Below are positions 53,235 to 62,733 of a DNA stretch of 64,000 bases, piece by piece. Positions within the stretch are counted from its first letter, which is position 1. Every line of letters begins with the position of its first letter. The notes under the pieces are model-generated. The model was not told the origin of the DNA. It worked only from the letters and a program-made list of their open reading frames with translations, and searched no databases. Where the stretch lies: positions 1 through 64,000 of the forward strand of contig NZ_QEYO01000008.1 in the NCBI RefSeq assembly GCF_023718305.1, written 5' to 3'. The position numbers and the translations under genes were made by a program. The stretch is from Gramella sp. AN32 (GTDB taxonomy: Bacteria; Bacteroidota; Bacteroidia; Flavobacteriales; Flavobacteriaceae).

Positions 53235-54419
53235 TTATAATTGATGTTTTAATAATTCTGCTTTTAGCTGGAAAAGTTCTTTTTGCATTTCCAGCATATT
53301 ATTATATGCGCTTCGGTAGAACTGAAGCTCCAGATAATACTCCATATAAGAAATTTCACCCAGGTTATAGGCTTTGTACAATAGGTCTTCCGTATTCAGA
53401 TTTCCTAATGTTTCCTGATATTCCTCCAATTTTTTCAGAAGGAGAACATACTGGTTATACCGCGTTTGGAATTCAGTAAAAAATTCTGCGGTCATGGCTT
53501 CCGTATGGGATTGCTCATAATCGTAGTTGGCCTGGGCAGCCTTTACCTTGTTTTTACTGTTCCATAACGGAATGGAAATTCCGCCCAGAAAGCCGGAATA
53601 ATTTTCAGAATTTATCCCCTGATAATTATAGCCAATATTTAGATCTGGCAAGACTTTGTTCTTTTCCAGTTTTACTTGCTGAAGTGCCACTGTTTTCCTG
53701 CTTTCCAACATTTTAACTTCAGCATCACGGGCTAGTTTCTCTTCCCAGATAATTTCCATGGAAGCAATTTCAGGTGAGGGAAGAAAATGGATTTCCTCAA
53801 CAGTAATAGATTTTCCACCGTTCAATTTTTGGAGGCTAAGCAATACATTGCGCATCTCAGTTTCCAGTTGTTCTACTTTGAACTGGTCCTGAAGCCAGGC
53901 CACCTTGGCTTTATTCAGTTCCAGGATTCCCAGCTGTTCCGCATCAAACAATTTCTGAATCTGATCGTACACTTTTTTAGCCTGTTCGGCACGAACATGT
54001 TCTACTTCTTTTCTTCGTTTCAGGAAATTTAGCTCCAGAAGCTGTTTTTTCGCCATAAGCAAAACTTCCTGCCGTAATTGGGAATATTGAAGTTCCAGAA
54101 GCTCCTTTTGCCTTTCAATTTGTTTTCCCCTGGCCGTATAAACCGTGGGAAATTCAAAACGTTGCGAAATTTGATATTCTGAATAATCCCCGGTAGCATG
54201 TTCCCCGTAAGGCAGATAAAAAGCCGAAAGCTGTGGGTCTGGCAGATTATTCTCCGTTTTATTCATGAGTTGCCTGCTTCCTATATAAGACTGATAGGCC
54301 CGGAGCTGTTTATCGTTTTGCTCAATTTGCTTTAATAAGGTTTCTTCCGGTGCATTTTGTGCAAAAAGACCGAATGTAAGCAGGCACCCGCAAATAGCGG
54401 ATACGATATTTCTATACAT
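53235..54419 (-). CDS. TolC-family outer-membrane efflux protein (CusC/CzcC-like)
   Basis: 394 residues. Signal peptide about 1-20 (ICGCLLTFGLFA, then QNAPEE). Two OEP repeats with long periplasmic helices and short barrel strands follow: the first around SAFYLPYGEHATGDYSEYQI with QRFEFPTVYTARGKQIERQK, the second around DLNIGYNYQGINSENYSGFL with GGISIPLWNSKNKVKAAQAN. The pattern FEFPTVYTARG is shared with other metal-efflux TolC proteins, including the fused one at 58239. It forms the outer-membrane duct for the pump at 47617. It is preceded 76 nt upstream by a His-rich small protein gene. Confidence 0.9.
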   Translation of the reverse strand: MYRNIVSAICGCLLTFGLFAQNAPEETLLKQIEQNDKQLRAYQSYIGSRQLMNKTENNLPDPQLSAFYLPYGEHATGDYSEYQISQRFEFPTVYTARGKQIERQKELLELQYSQLRQEVLLMAKKQLLELNFLKRRKEVEHVRAEQAKKVYDQIQKLFDAEQLGILELNKAKVAWLQDQFKVEQLETEMRNVLLSLQKLNGGKSITVEEIHFLPSPEIASMEIIWEEKLARDAEVKMLESRKTVALQQVKLEKNKVLPDLNIGYNYQGINSENYSGFLGGISIPLWNSKNKVKAAQANYDYEQSHTEAMTAEFFTEFQTRYNQYVLLLKKLEEYQETLGNLNTEDLLYKAYNLGEISYMEYYLELQFYRSAYNNMLEMQKELFQLKAELLKHQL

Positions 54420-54495
54420 TTAATTATTTTTTAGATTAATCTTAGTTAAAGAGGAAAAGCCTGACTATAAAAACTATAGCAGAACCATCCTGAGA

Positions 54496-54930
54496 TTAAC
54501 CTAAAGCTGGAGGTCCCCGTAAGGAAAGGTTGGAGAGGTTAGGATTAAAATAGAGCTGGGGAGGCTGATAAACCAATGGTTTTTCAGGTTCTGGGTATGC
54601 TGTGAATAAAGATTTTAAAGAATAGGACTTATCTAAGGCTTTAGAAAATTCCTTTTTCTTATGATAATCTGAAACTGCATTTTCAACGATAAGTACTTCA
54701 CTGGCGTTCCCAAGATGGGTATGTGTTGCTAATAAAAGTGATAGAAAACCATCTTTTTCGTCATGATTCTTATTGTGCTTGTGCTCATGGGAATGACCAT
54801 GCTCCGTTTGTGCTATCTCATGATTTGTTTTGACATGATCATGATGTAAATGTGGAAATACCTGATGCAGCAACAGCATACTGAATATGCCGAGAAAGAA
54901 AAAAGCTTTTATTTGGTTTTTTAATTGCAC
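54496..54930 (-). CDS. His-rich small secreted protein ahead of the efflux operon
   Basis: 144 residues. A hydrophobic leader (FFFLGIFSMLLLHQVFP) runs into HLHHDH, then a second His block (EHGHSHEHKHNKNHDEKD). The C-terminus ends LSNLSLRGPPALG. It resembles the small uncharacterised proteins that precede metal-efflux TolC genes in Flavobacteriaceae; two others occur in this window (56308 and 63117), all with a C-terminal PP motif. A role in periplasmic metal binding or sensing is inferred. Confidence 0.7.
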   Translation of the reverse strand: MQLKNQIKAFFFLGIFSMLLLHQVFPHLHHDHVKTNHEIAQTEHGHSHEHKHNKNHDEKDGFLSLLLATHTHLGNASEVLIVENAVSDYHKKKEFSKALDKSYSLKSLFTAYPEPEKPLVYQPPQLYFNPNLSNLSLRGPPALG

Positions 54931-55038
54931 CGATTACAAAAATAGTAATTTATTACAGGGATTTATGTAAAAATAAAATAAACCACGAAAACTTCCGCTC
55001 TCATGGTTTATACTTGAACTAATTAAATATCAAATCAT

Positions 55039-55461
55039 TTAAAGTTCTATACTCAAATAGCCTTTCTTCTGAAGTTGAAAATCGTGTAATATACCATTGT
55101 CCACAACTTCAAGTTCCTCAGGGATATCTTCTTTATTGACTTTGAATTTTTTTAAAGAGAATCCGCACACCACAATTTTCACGTGGGATTTTTCAGCTTT
55201 TTCAATAAAGCTTTTCATCATTTCCTTATCAGTGAGGTCTTCAACAGTTTTTCCACAGATAATCGTCTGAAAATCACCAAAACTCACTCCATCTTCTTCC
55301 GCCAGGGCCTCCGCCGTTAAAATAATGGGCTGAAGTTGGGGGATCTTTTTTGTGAGCACTACATAATTATGTGAGTGATGCTCTTGTTTAGAGGTTTGTG
55401 CATTTAGAGTATTTGTTAATGTTAGTGCTAGGATAGTTAAACCTAAAATTAGTTTTTTCAT
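55039..55461 (-). CDS. Periplasmic DsrE/DsrF-like protein
   Basis: 140 residues. Signal peptide about 1-21 (ILGLTILALTLTNTLNA). The mature domain has the DsrE-like fold pattern: YVVLTKKIPQLQPIILTAEA early, TIICGKTVEDL and HVKIVVCGFSLKKFKV with two Cys in strand-loop positions as in sulfur-transfer members. A short His segment (EHHSHN) follows the leader. Its start overlaps the stop of the DoxX-like gene by 4 nt. The pair may handle sulfur or thiol redox connected with metal stress. Function inferred. Confidence 0.7.
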   Translation of the reverse strand: MKKLILGLTILALTLTNTLNAQTSKQEHHSHNYVVLTKKIPQLQPIILTAEALAEEDGVSFGDFQTIICGKTVEDLTDKEMMKSFIEKAEKSHVKIVVCGFSLKKFKVNKEDIPEELEVVDNGILHDFQLQKKGYLSIEL

Positions 55462-55865
55462 AGTTCTTGTTTTTGAAACGTTTGAATATCATTTAATATA
55501 AAAAATAGGAGCCCTCCTAAAATTGCTATATTTTTAAAAAGAGGGCCTAAAGTGTGAATCTGTCCAACCTGTACGGTTAAGGTTATTGGGATAATAACTG
55601 CTGCCAGGGCTATCGCAGCCCATCTGGTTTTATAACCGATTAGGAGACAAAAGCCTGCGATCATCATCACCACTCCAGATATAATTACCAGGTACTCCGG
55701 ATTGCCAAAGAAATAGGCCATTCCTTTAAATCTCGCCTGGTCAATCCGCGTTAGTGTCTTCTCCAGGTTTAAAATATGGTTAAAACTCGCTACTAAAAAT
55801 ATTCCGCTGAGTAAAATGCGAAATAGCTGTACCGATCTATAGGATACAGAGATTTTTGCTTTCAT
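55458..55865 (-). CDS. DoxX/MauE-like four-helix membrane protein
   Basis: 135 residues from the ATG at 55865 (MKAKISVSYRSVQLFR); an upstream ATG at 55910 would add 15 residues before the family start. Four transmembrane helices are visible (ILLSGIFLVASFNHI, LVIISGVVMMIAGFCLLIG, WAAIALAAVIIPITLTV, NIAILGGLLFFIL). DoxX-type proteins take part in quinone-linked thiol or sulfur oxidation. It is translationally coupled to the periplasmic DsrE-like protein, which supports a redox or sulfur role. Confidence 0.75.
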   Translation of the reverse strand: MKAKISVSYRSVQLFRILLSGIFLVASFNHILNLEKTLTRIDQARFKGMAYFFGNPEYLVIISGVVMMIAGFCLLIGYKTRWAAIALAAVIIPITLTVQVGQIHTLGPLFKNIAILGGLLFFILNDIQTFQKQEL

Positions 55866-55933
55866 TAAATTCAATAAGTTATCGTTAATAATTTGATCTG
55901 GAAATAACATACAGATCCAAAACCAGTTTTGAA

Positions 55934-56308
55934 TTATATTGCTATTGAATATTTTGGAGGCGGGTATAATTTTCTCGAATAATTATTATTTATTCGAAGT
56001 TTTTTATACACAAATTGCTTATAATCGGAAGGGAAGACGATAGGGATTTCTTTTCCTGAAATCAGCTGATAATTATTGGAACAGGTCCTGGCCAGTTTCA
56101 ATATTTGAACCGGAGAGGAGGTTTTAAAATGATCACCCGTTTCCTTAATATTATTGCTTTTCTTTTCACAAAAGGGATTTAGAAGCACTACCTGATTAGC
56201 TTCAAGTATAAAACTGAGAATATCAGTATCCACAGTGATTAGTTTTCCTGAAAAAACCATCACTAGAAATATCGCTATGTATTCTTTTCCCGGCATAGAA
56301 GTTTTCAA
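55934..56308 (-). CDS. Small secreted protein of metal-efflux loci, unknown function
   Basis: 124 residues. A weak signal peptide or anchor (IAIFLVMVFSGKLI) is followed by a polar domain with two Cys (NPFCEKK, ARTCSNN) and the C-terminal motif NYSRKLYPPPK. No recognised domain. It shares position (head of an efflux-related cluster) and a C-terminal PP motif with the small proteins at 54496 and 62734. A palindromic operator lies 27 nt upstream of its start. Confidence 0.55.
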   Translation of the reverse strand: MKTSMPGKEYIAIFLVMVFSGKLITVDTDILSFILEANQVVLLNPFCEKKSNNIKETGDHFKTSSPVQILKLARTCSNNYQLISGKEIPIVFPSDYKQFVYKKLRINNNYSRKLYPPPKYSIAI

Positions 56309-56334
56309 ATATATAGGATTTCAAACCCTTTCAT

Positions 56335-56350
56335 TGTAACTGTTGTTACA
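56335..56350. promoter_or_regulatory. Palindromic operator, candidate Fur/Zur-type site
   Basis: TGTAACTGTTGTTACA is a perfect inverted repeat (TGTAAC-N4-GTTACA) 27 nt upstream of the start of the 124-residue protein. A Fur-family regulator is encoded at 56568. Size and spacing suit a Fur/Zur/PerR dimer; assignment is inference. Confidence 0.45.
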
Positions 56351-56567
56351 CATGATTTTTAATAAACTGAGTTGCAATAAGTTAATGCGTCATTTTATAT
56401 CGCCTTATTTTATGAGTAAAATTCTAAAAAATTAAAGACGAAACCCAAATGATTAAAAGTACGGCCTATGAAGATATTAGTTCTTACGTCTTAATTTACA
56501 AAGCTTATGCCTCCTTAAGGCTATTTTATAAAATAATAAGTTCTTTAAAACAATACTGCCAAGTGCA

Positions 56568-56984
56568 TTATTGTCCGCTACATTTTTCACAGATTCCCGT
56601 TAATACTAAATTTGCATCCTCTGCAATGTATCCATCCGGAAGGTTGATATGCGGTATTTTATGGGCGGTCAAACAAACCGTTTCATCACAATGATTGCAA
56701 TGAAAATGTAAATGCAAATCCTGGTCAAGTTCACAATTGCAACCAGGTTCGCATAAAGCAAATTTTGAAATGTTCGTACCATCATCTATCTGGTGAACGA
56801 TTCCCTTTTCCTCAAAGGTTTTTAGGGTTCGGTAGAGGGTCGTACGTTCTGCTTTGGCGAAGGTCTTCTCTATATCAGTTAAGGCAACCGCTATTTCCTT
56901 TTCGGCCATATACTTATAAATCAAAATACGCATTGCCGTAGGACGTATTCCATTGTTTTCTAAGGTTTTCTCTATCTCTGTCAT
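56568..56984 (-). CDS. Fur-family transcriptional regulator (metal-responsive)
   Basis: 138 residues from the ATG at 56984 (MTEIEKTLENNGIRPTAMRI); the upstream ATG at 57014 would overlap the adaptor gene. A winged helix (LTDIEKTFAKAERTTLYRTL) is followed by the dimerisation domain with the metal-rich DLHLHFHCNHCDETVCL, where CNHC pairs with the C-terminal CEKC as the structural Zn site. The extra Cys cluster CEPGCNC is unusual. A Zur, PerR or other metal sensor cannot be told apart. It lies 13 nt downstream of the CzcB-like gene and is probably the last gene of the czc operon, giving feedback control. Confidence 0.9.
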   Translation of the reverse strand: MTEIEKTLENNGIRPTAMRILIYKYMAEKEIAVALTDIEKTFAKAERTTLYRTLKTFEEKGIVHQIDDGTNISKFALCEPGCNCELDQDLHLHFHCNHCDETVCLTAHKIPHINLPDGYIAEDANLVLTGICEKCSGQ

Positions 56985-56997
56985 AAATCGTATTATT

Positions 56998-58182
56998 TTA
57001 ATCATGATGCCCACCTTCAGCTTTGTTCATAACGGCTTTAAGCATTAGTGCCCCATTTAGGACAATCGAGGTAGTGTCTTCTATTTCATCAAAACTACTA
57101 ATTTGAACAAGTTCGGCCGATTTTATGCCCTGTTCAAAAGCAACTTTCTCAAAACTGATTTTGTTTTGTTTATTTTTGGTTTTAATAAAGAAGTAGGAAA
57201 TACCCTTATCGGAAACAACTGCCGAAGCTGGTAATACCCTAAGCTTTTTGCTATCCTGCATAATCTTTGCTTCCACGTAAAGTCCTGGTATCAACATTTC
57301 GTTTTCTTTAAAGTGGGCATGTACCCGGATAGTCCTGGATTCCATATTCAGGTTTTTACCTACCAGGGAAACTTCTCCTTTAAACACAGGACTATCCTCA
57401 AATGCCGGAATTGTAAAAATCACATTTTGACCCTTTCTTACCTTCGGAATGTCTTTCTGAAAAAGTTGAAGCTCCAGGTGCATATGTTCCCTATTGATGA
57501 CCTGCATAATTTCCTGGCCAGACGGTACCTTCTCCCCGTTATTTGCTGAAACCGAAGTAACCGTTCCGCCAAATGGCGCGCGCAGATATACCCGGTTTTG
57601 AATCTTGCCGTTTTCAATAGCGGTGGCACTAATCCCCACGTAATTCAATTGCTCTTTCAAAGCTGCAAGTTCTGCTTTTTTTGCGGAGTATTCAGATTGT
57701 GCCTGTTGAAGGTTTTTCTTCGCTCCAACATCAGCATCGTTTAAAATCTGTTGACGTTCCAATTCTTGTTCTAGATAATTCAGGCGACCATAAACGCTCA
57801 AATATTCCTGTTGAAGCTTTACATAAGCAGGGTCTTTCAATTCTACCAGAGCCTCACCCTTTTTAACCACATCGCCTTCCAAAAAATTGATTTTGACCAC
57901 AAACCCATCCAACAATGAAGAAATTGAAGCTATATTATTTGGAGGAAGTTCTATGCTACCGTTGACCTCAATGGGCACTTTGATTTCCTCCTGTCTAAAG
58001 GTGCCATAGACAAGCCCGGCATCTTCCGCCTGTGATTGTGTTAGGCTGATATGTTCTTCTTCGTGATGTTCTGTTTCAGAATTTTCTGACTTTATTTTAA
58101 CAGTATCATTTTGATTTTCCTTACAGGCGGCCAACGAAAAAATTGCAAGTCCCAATACCGTTATTTTTGATAAATATTTCAT
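56998..58182 (-). CDS. czcB: RND periplasmic adaptor lipoprotein (CzcB-like)
   Basis: 394 residues. Lipoprotein signal ITVLGLAIFSLAACKENQ (lipobox LAAC). A short acidic/His segment (ETEHHEEEHIS) is followed by lipoyl-like halves (GFVVKINFLEGDVVKKGEAL; LRAPFGGTVTSVSANNGEKV) that enclose a coiled-coil hairpin (about 125-195), then barrel and membrane-proximal domains. It joins the inner-membrane pump to the TolC part, both of which are encoded by the single fused gene 56 nt upstream. Gene symbol is by family, not proven substrate. Confidence 0.9.
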   Translation of the reverse strand: MKYLSKITVLGLAIFSLAACKENQNDTVKIKSENSETEHHEEEHISLTQSQAEDAGLVYGTFRQEEIKVPIEVNGSIELPPNNIASISSLLDGFVVKINFLEGDVVKKGEALVELKDPAYVKLQQEYLSVYGRLNYLEQELERQQILNDADVGAKKNLQQAQSEYSAKKAELAALKEQLNYVGISATAIENGKIQNRVYLRAPFGGTVTSVSANNGEKVPSGQEIMQVINREHMHLELQLFQKDIPKVRKGQNVIFTIPAFEDSPVFKGEVSLVGKNLNMESRTIRVHAHFKENEMLIPGLYVEAKIMQDSKKLRVLPASAVVSDKGISYFFIKTKNKQNKISFEKVAFEQGIKSAELVQISSFDEIEDTTSIVLNGALMLKAVMNKAEGGHHD

Positions 58183-58208
58183 TTGTATATATTTTAGATG
58201 CCCATCCG

Positions 58209-58224
58209 CCTGCCGTTGGGCAGG
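58209..58224. repeat. Small GC-rich hairpin between the fusion pump and the adaptor gene
   Basis: CCTGCCGTTGGGCAGG folds into a 6-bp stem with GTTG loop in the 56-nt intercistronic gap. It stands out from the AT-rich surroundings. It may be a remnant repeat or an mRNA-processing hairpin. Confidence 0.35.
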
Positions 58225-58238
58225 TTATAGGCTCATTT

Positions 58239-61200
58239 TTATTGCTTTTTCGCAGTTAAATATTCCAGTTCGATCACAGATAAATTGTAGTTCAGCAGGG
58301 CATCGAACCAGTTGGTTTTTATAGTGGTCGCTTCCGAAAGACTCTGGATGTATTCGATATAATTGATACCGCCCACACGGAAGGAAAGAGAAGCCCCATT
58401 GAAAAGTTCCTCGCTCATCGGCAGTCCGGTTTTCCTATAATATGCCACTTGCTCTAACCATTGTGCATAATTTGCTGTGGCCGTGGCAAGCCTTTGGTGT
58501 ATGCTTAGTCTATCATTTTTCAATAATTCTTCCTGGCGCAACCTATCGATTTTCAGCGCCTGTACATTTGCCTTCTGGGAGTTGAAAATCAATGGAATGC
58601 TGATACCTGCCTGAAAACCATAAAATCCGCTTGTACCGTCAACAGTCTGCAAGGAATACTGTAAGTTGATATCAGGCAACCATTGGGTTTGCTGAAGATA
58701 AGTCTCTTCCTGGGCAAGATTTACCAACTCGTTTCTATAAGCAAGGAAGGCATTATCCTCGGTAAGTTCTTCATTGTTCCCAGAACTTAAAATGGATGTA
58801 TGTTGTATCTCTAAGGGATAATCAACCATAGAAATTTTAGAGGCCGTCAACTGTTCGAGCTCCAAAACTGCAGAATTGTAAAGAACCCGGGATTCCTTCA
58901 GTTTCAGTTCGATCTGTTTTCTCTTGCTACTGGCATTTAACTGTTCCAGTTTGGTAGTCTCACCTGTCTCGTAGCGGAGTTTGGCCGCCTTCTCAAAATT
59001 GGCATATAGACTGTCCAGTTGGTTATAGAATTCCACTTTCTGCCACCCGTTTACCCATTTATAATAGGCCGTTGCCACCTGCTTTTCCAGTTCGTTTTGC
59101 TGTAAGCGATAGCTATTTTCGGCAACTTTTGTACGTTGTTTCAATACTTGCGAACGTTGGATATAAGTGGTGGGAAAATCGAATTTTTGGCCTATGCCAT
59201 AGCTGTTGATACCGCTACCTAAATTGGATTGATCAACACCGTTGCCCGGCACTTCTTCCTCGGAATAGAAAAAATTTGTATTCGACGGATTAAAGGCCGT
59301 TCCTTGCAGCTTTCTGTTTTTAGTGATGTTCAAACTATCTGCCCTTAGCATGGGATTGTTGCTCGTCGCTCTTTTCTGAAGTTGGGTCAGGGAAATTCCA
59401 ACCCTATCTTTTGTGGTTTGTCCTTTCGCGGAAAACGAAAAAACTAAAAGCACCAGGAATGTTGCTATTATCGGATTTATTTTCATTTTTTTGGGTTTTT
59501 CGAACCAGCTATATAAAACCGGTAATACCACTAGCGTAAGTAGGGTGGCCGTAAACAGCCCGCCGATGACCACGGTCGCCAAAGGCCGTTGTACTTCCGC
59601 GCCCGAGGAGCCGGAAAGTGCCATGGGCAGAAAGCCTACGATATCAGTTACGGCGGTTAGAAAAATTGGACGTAAGCGTGATTTGGTTGCTTTTCTAATT
59701 CGGGTCTTTAGATCGGTTACACCATCGGCTTTCAATTCGTTTAAGCTGCTTATCAAGACGAGACCATTGAGCACCGCTACCCCGAATAAGGCTATAAAAC
59801 CTACCCCTGCAGAAATACTGAATGGCATTCCCCGCAACCAGAGCGCGAACACGCCGCCCACCGCTGCAAAAGGAATGGCAGTATAGATTAATAAGGACTG
59901 CTTCAATGAGCCAAGGCTGATGAACAGGATGACAAAAATGAGCACCAAGGCCAAGGGAACGACGAACGAAAGTCGTTTTTGCGCCCGCTGCAGGTTCTCA
60001 AATTCCCCGCCATAGGTAACCGAATAGCCCGGTGGAAGGTCGAGTTGCTGCTGAATGGTTTTCTGCATTTCTTCGACCAGGGATTGTGTGTCCCGGTTGC
60101 GCACGTTCACCCCGATAACGATGCGACGGCTCGTATCATCACGGGAAATCTGGGCGGGGGCGTCCTCAAAACTGATGTCGGCCACTTCCCTCAAAGGAAT
60201 TTTTTGACCATTGGCAAGCGGGACGTAAAGATTCTGAATCGATGCAATTCCATCACGGGATTTTTCCTGTAACCTAACGCTAAGGTCGAACCTCCTTTCG
60301 CCCTCAAAAACTTTACCTGTGGTTGCCCCGGCGAAAGCGGTACTGATTATTTGGTTAAGTTCTGAAATAGTAAGTCCGTACTCGGCTATTCGGCTACGTT
60401 TAAAGTCGATAACGATTTGAGGTAGGCCAACGACCTGTTCCACGCGAACATCGGCTGCGCCTGTAATGCCCCTAATAATTTCCGCAGCTTCGTTTCCTTT
60501 TTCCTGCAAAAGATCCAAATCCTCCCCATAGATTTTTACGGCGATGTCCTGTTTTACTCCGGTCATCAGTTCATTGAATCGCATCTCGATGGGCTGCGAA
60601 AATTCCACCTCCACGCCCGGTAGTACAGAAAGGGCTTCCTCCATCTGTTCGGCCAGCTCTTGTTTGCTTTCGGCAGACACCCATTCAGACTTATTTTTAA
60701 GGCTTACCATAATATCGGCACCTTCTATGGGCATCGGGTCGGTAGGGATTTCTCCCGCCCCTATTTTCGTAACCACGGTCTTGACCTCCGGAAATTGATC
60801 TAATAGAATCGCTTCCAGTTTGGTCATATTTTTGGTCATTTCTGCTAGGGAAGTACCGGGGGCCATACGCGTTTCCAGCGCAAAATCGCCTTCATCCAGT
60901 TTTGGGATAAATTCACCACCCAGTGTCGAGAATATGAAAATGGCAATCGCTAAAAGAGCTATAGCTACTATGACCACAAGCTTTTTAGCAGATAATGCCC
61001 AATCCAGCACAGGTCGATACTTGCGCTCCATCCATCCCATAAACTTGTCCCCCCATGTCTTTTTATCTAGTTTTTTTGAATACAATAAACTGGAGGCAAT
61101 CATTGGAACGTAAGTAAGACATAGAATCATCGCGCCAATGATGGCAAAAATAAAAACAAGTGCCATTGGACGGAACATTTTCCCTTCAATACCCGTGAGT

Positions 61201-62606
61201 GTTAAAATAGGGATAAAGACAATCAGAATAATAATCTGACCAAAAATTGCAGCGTTCATCATCTGGGAAGATGATTTGAGAGCTAATTTGTTTACCTCAG
61301 ATTTTCGTTCTTCTTTGGAAAGCTTTTTGAGCTTGGCAAGCCTTGCCACCAGGAGAACGACCATTGCTTCGATAATAATTACCGCTCCATCGACGATAAT
61401 CCCAAAATCAATAGCACCCAGACTCATTAGGTTGGCCGAAACGCCAAAGGTGTTCATCATACCTAATGCAAACAACATCGAAAGCGGAATCACAGAAGCC
61501 ACAATAAGACCGGAACGCCACGTTCCTAACAGAAATACCAAGAAAAATATCACGATAAGCCCGCCGATTATCAGGTTTTCTGAAATGGTGGAGGTAGTTT
61601 TCTCTACCAGTCGGGTACGGTCAAGGAAAGGCTTAATGCTAATGCCTTCCGGTAGCGTCTGTTGGATTTTTGATACATTTTCCTTTACCCTCTTAATAAC
61701 ATCTGCAGAATTGGCATCTTTTAGCATCATTACGATTCCGACTACGGTTTCGCCTTTTCCGTCCTTTGTGGCAGCTCCGTATCGCGGGGCTTTGCCAACG
61801 CCCACTTTTCCTATTTGTCCAACGGTAAGCGGGACACCGTTCCTATTTGTAATTACGGTTTGGCGGATATCGTCAAAATCTCGGGCCAGTCCTTTGCTAC
61901 GTATGTAGAACAGTTCCGGCCCTTTTTCAATATAGCTGCCCCCGGTATTGGCGTTGTTCTGTTGTAGTGCATTAAAAACTTCCGGTAAGGTTATGTTATA
62001 AGAATTGAGAACGGAAGGGTCAATGGCCACCTCGTATTGCTTGATGTAACCACCCCAGCTACTGATTTCAACTACGCCGGGCGTCATACTCAACTGGCGT
62101 TTTACGATCCAGTCCTGAATACTTCGCAACTTAACGGCATCGTATTGGGATTCATAGCCGGGTTCGACTTCTAAAGAGTACTGATAAATTTCCCCCAGTC
62201 CTGTAGATATAGGTCCGATGGAAGGGGTCCCCAAATCCGAACCGATATTTTCTTCGGCTTCCTTCAGTTTTTCATTGACCAGTTGGCGGGGTAGATAAGT
62301 GCCCCTATCTTCTTCGAAAACTACAGTAACAACCGAAAGCCCAAAACGGGATATCGAACGGATTTCCAGCACCCCGGGAATATTGGCCATGGCCAGTTCT
62401 ATGGGATAAGTAATGAATTGCTCCACTTCCTGGGCGGCAAGGTTCTGGGAAGTCGTGATAACCTGTACCTGATTATTGGTAATATCGGGTACGGCATCTA
62501 TGGGAATTTGATTGAGCGAGTATATTCCCCAGCCCACAATAAGTAGACTAAACAACCCAATAATAAGTTTGTTATTGATTGAAAAATCAATGGTTCGGTT
62601 AATCAT
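58239..62606 (-). CDS. czcA: CzcA-type RND metal pump fused to a TolC-family protein
   Basis: 1455 residues. Residues 1-~1036 are a complete heavy-metal RND pump: FPDL-like entry replaced by VPDITNNQVQVITTSQNLAA, the helix-4 motif DFGIIVDGAVIIIEA (Zn/Co/Cd-type CzcA pattern), and the final helix ending VLYSWFEKPKK. Residues ~1041-1455 are a TolC/CzcC-like protein (SYGIGQKFDFPTTYIQRSQV; LPDINLQYSLQTVDGTSGFY). The junction at M1041 reads MKINPIIATFLVLLVFSFSA-KGQ, which looks like a complete signal peptide. It is probably two formerly separate genes, joined as one in many Bacteroidota. Pump, duct and adaptor form one czcCBA unit. Confidence 0.93.
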   Translation of the reverse strand: MINRTIDFSINNKLIIGLFSLLIVGWGIYSLNQIPIDAVPDITNNQVQVITTSQNLAAQEVEQFITYPIELAMANIPGVLEIRSISRFGLSVVTVVFEEDRGTYLPRQLVNEKLKEAEENIGSDLGTPSIGPISTGLGEIYQYSLEVEPGYESQYDAVKLRSIQDWIVKRQLSMTPGVVEISSWGGYIKQYEVAIDPSVLNSYNITLPEVFNALQQNNANTGGSYIEKGPELFYIRSKGLARDFDDIRQTVITNRNGVPLTVGQIGKVGVGKAPRYGAATKDGKGETVVGIVMMLKDANSADVIKRVKENVSKIQQTLPEGISIKPFLDRTRLVEKTTSTISENLIIGGLIVIFFLVFLLGTWRSGLIVASVIPLSMLFALGMMNTFGVSANLMSLGAIDFGIIVDGAVIIIEAMVVLLVARLAKLKKLSKEERKSEVNKLALKSSSQMMNAAIFGQIIILIVFIPILTLTGIEGKMFRPMALVFIFAIIGAMILCLTYVPMIASSLLYSKKLDKKTWGDKFMGWMERKYRPVLDWALSAKKLVVIVAIALLAIAIFIFSTLGGEFIPKLDEGDFALETRMAPGTSLAEMTKNMTKLEAILLDQFPEVKTVVTKIGAGEIPTDPMPIEGADIMVSLKNKSEWVSAESKQELAEQMEEALSVLPGVEVEFSQPIEMRFNELMTGVKQDIAVKIYGEDLDLLQEKGNEAAEIIRGITGAADVRVEQVVGLPQIVIDFKRSRIAEYGLTISELNQIISTAFAGATTGKVFEGERRFDLSVRLQEKSRDGIASIQNLYVPLANGQKIPLREVADISFEDAPAQISRDDTSRRIVIGVNVRNRDTQSLVEEMQKTIQQQLDLPPGYSVTYGGEFENLQRAQKRLSFVVPLALVLIFVILFISLGSLKQSLLIYTAIPFAAVGGVFALWLRGMPFSISAGVGFIALFGVAVLNGLVLISSLNELKADGVTDLKTRIRKATKSRLRPIFLTAVTDIVGFLPMALSGSSGAEVQRPLATVVIGGLFTATLLTLVVLPVLYSWFEKPKKMKINPIIATFLVLLVFSFSAKGQTTKDRVGISLTQLQKRATSNNPMLRADSLNITKNRKLQGTAFNPSNTNFFYSEEEVPGNGVDQSNLGSGINSYGIGQKFDFPTTYIQRSQVLKQRTKVAENSYRLQQNELEKQVATAYYKWVNGWQKVEFYNQLDSLYANFEKAAKLRYETGETTKLEQLNASSKRKQIELKLKESRVLYNSAVLELEQLTASKISMVDYPLEIQHTSILSSGNNEELTEDNAFLAYRNELVNLAQEETYLQQTQWLPDINLQYSLQTVDGTSGFYGFQAGISIPLIFNSQKANVQALKIDRLRQEELLKNDRLSIHQRLATATANYAQWLEQVAYYRKTGLPMSEELFNGASLSFRVGGINYIEYIQSLSEATTIKTNWFDALLNYNLSVIELEYLTAKKQ

Positions 62607-62733
62607 AAAAATGGTCTAAATTCAGTTAAACTAGTATTGAAAAATTTCACACAGGGAAAGTGAACGATATTGATGTTTCCAAAAAGGAAATACATTAAAA
62701 AAGGATATAATTAATTATCCTATAAAAACTGAA

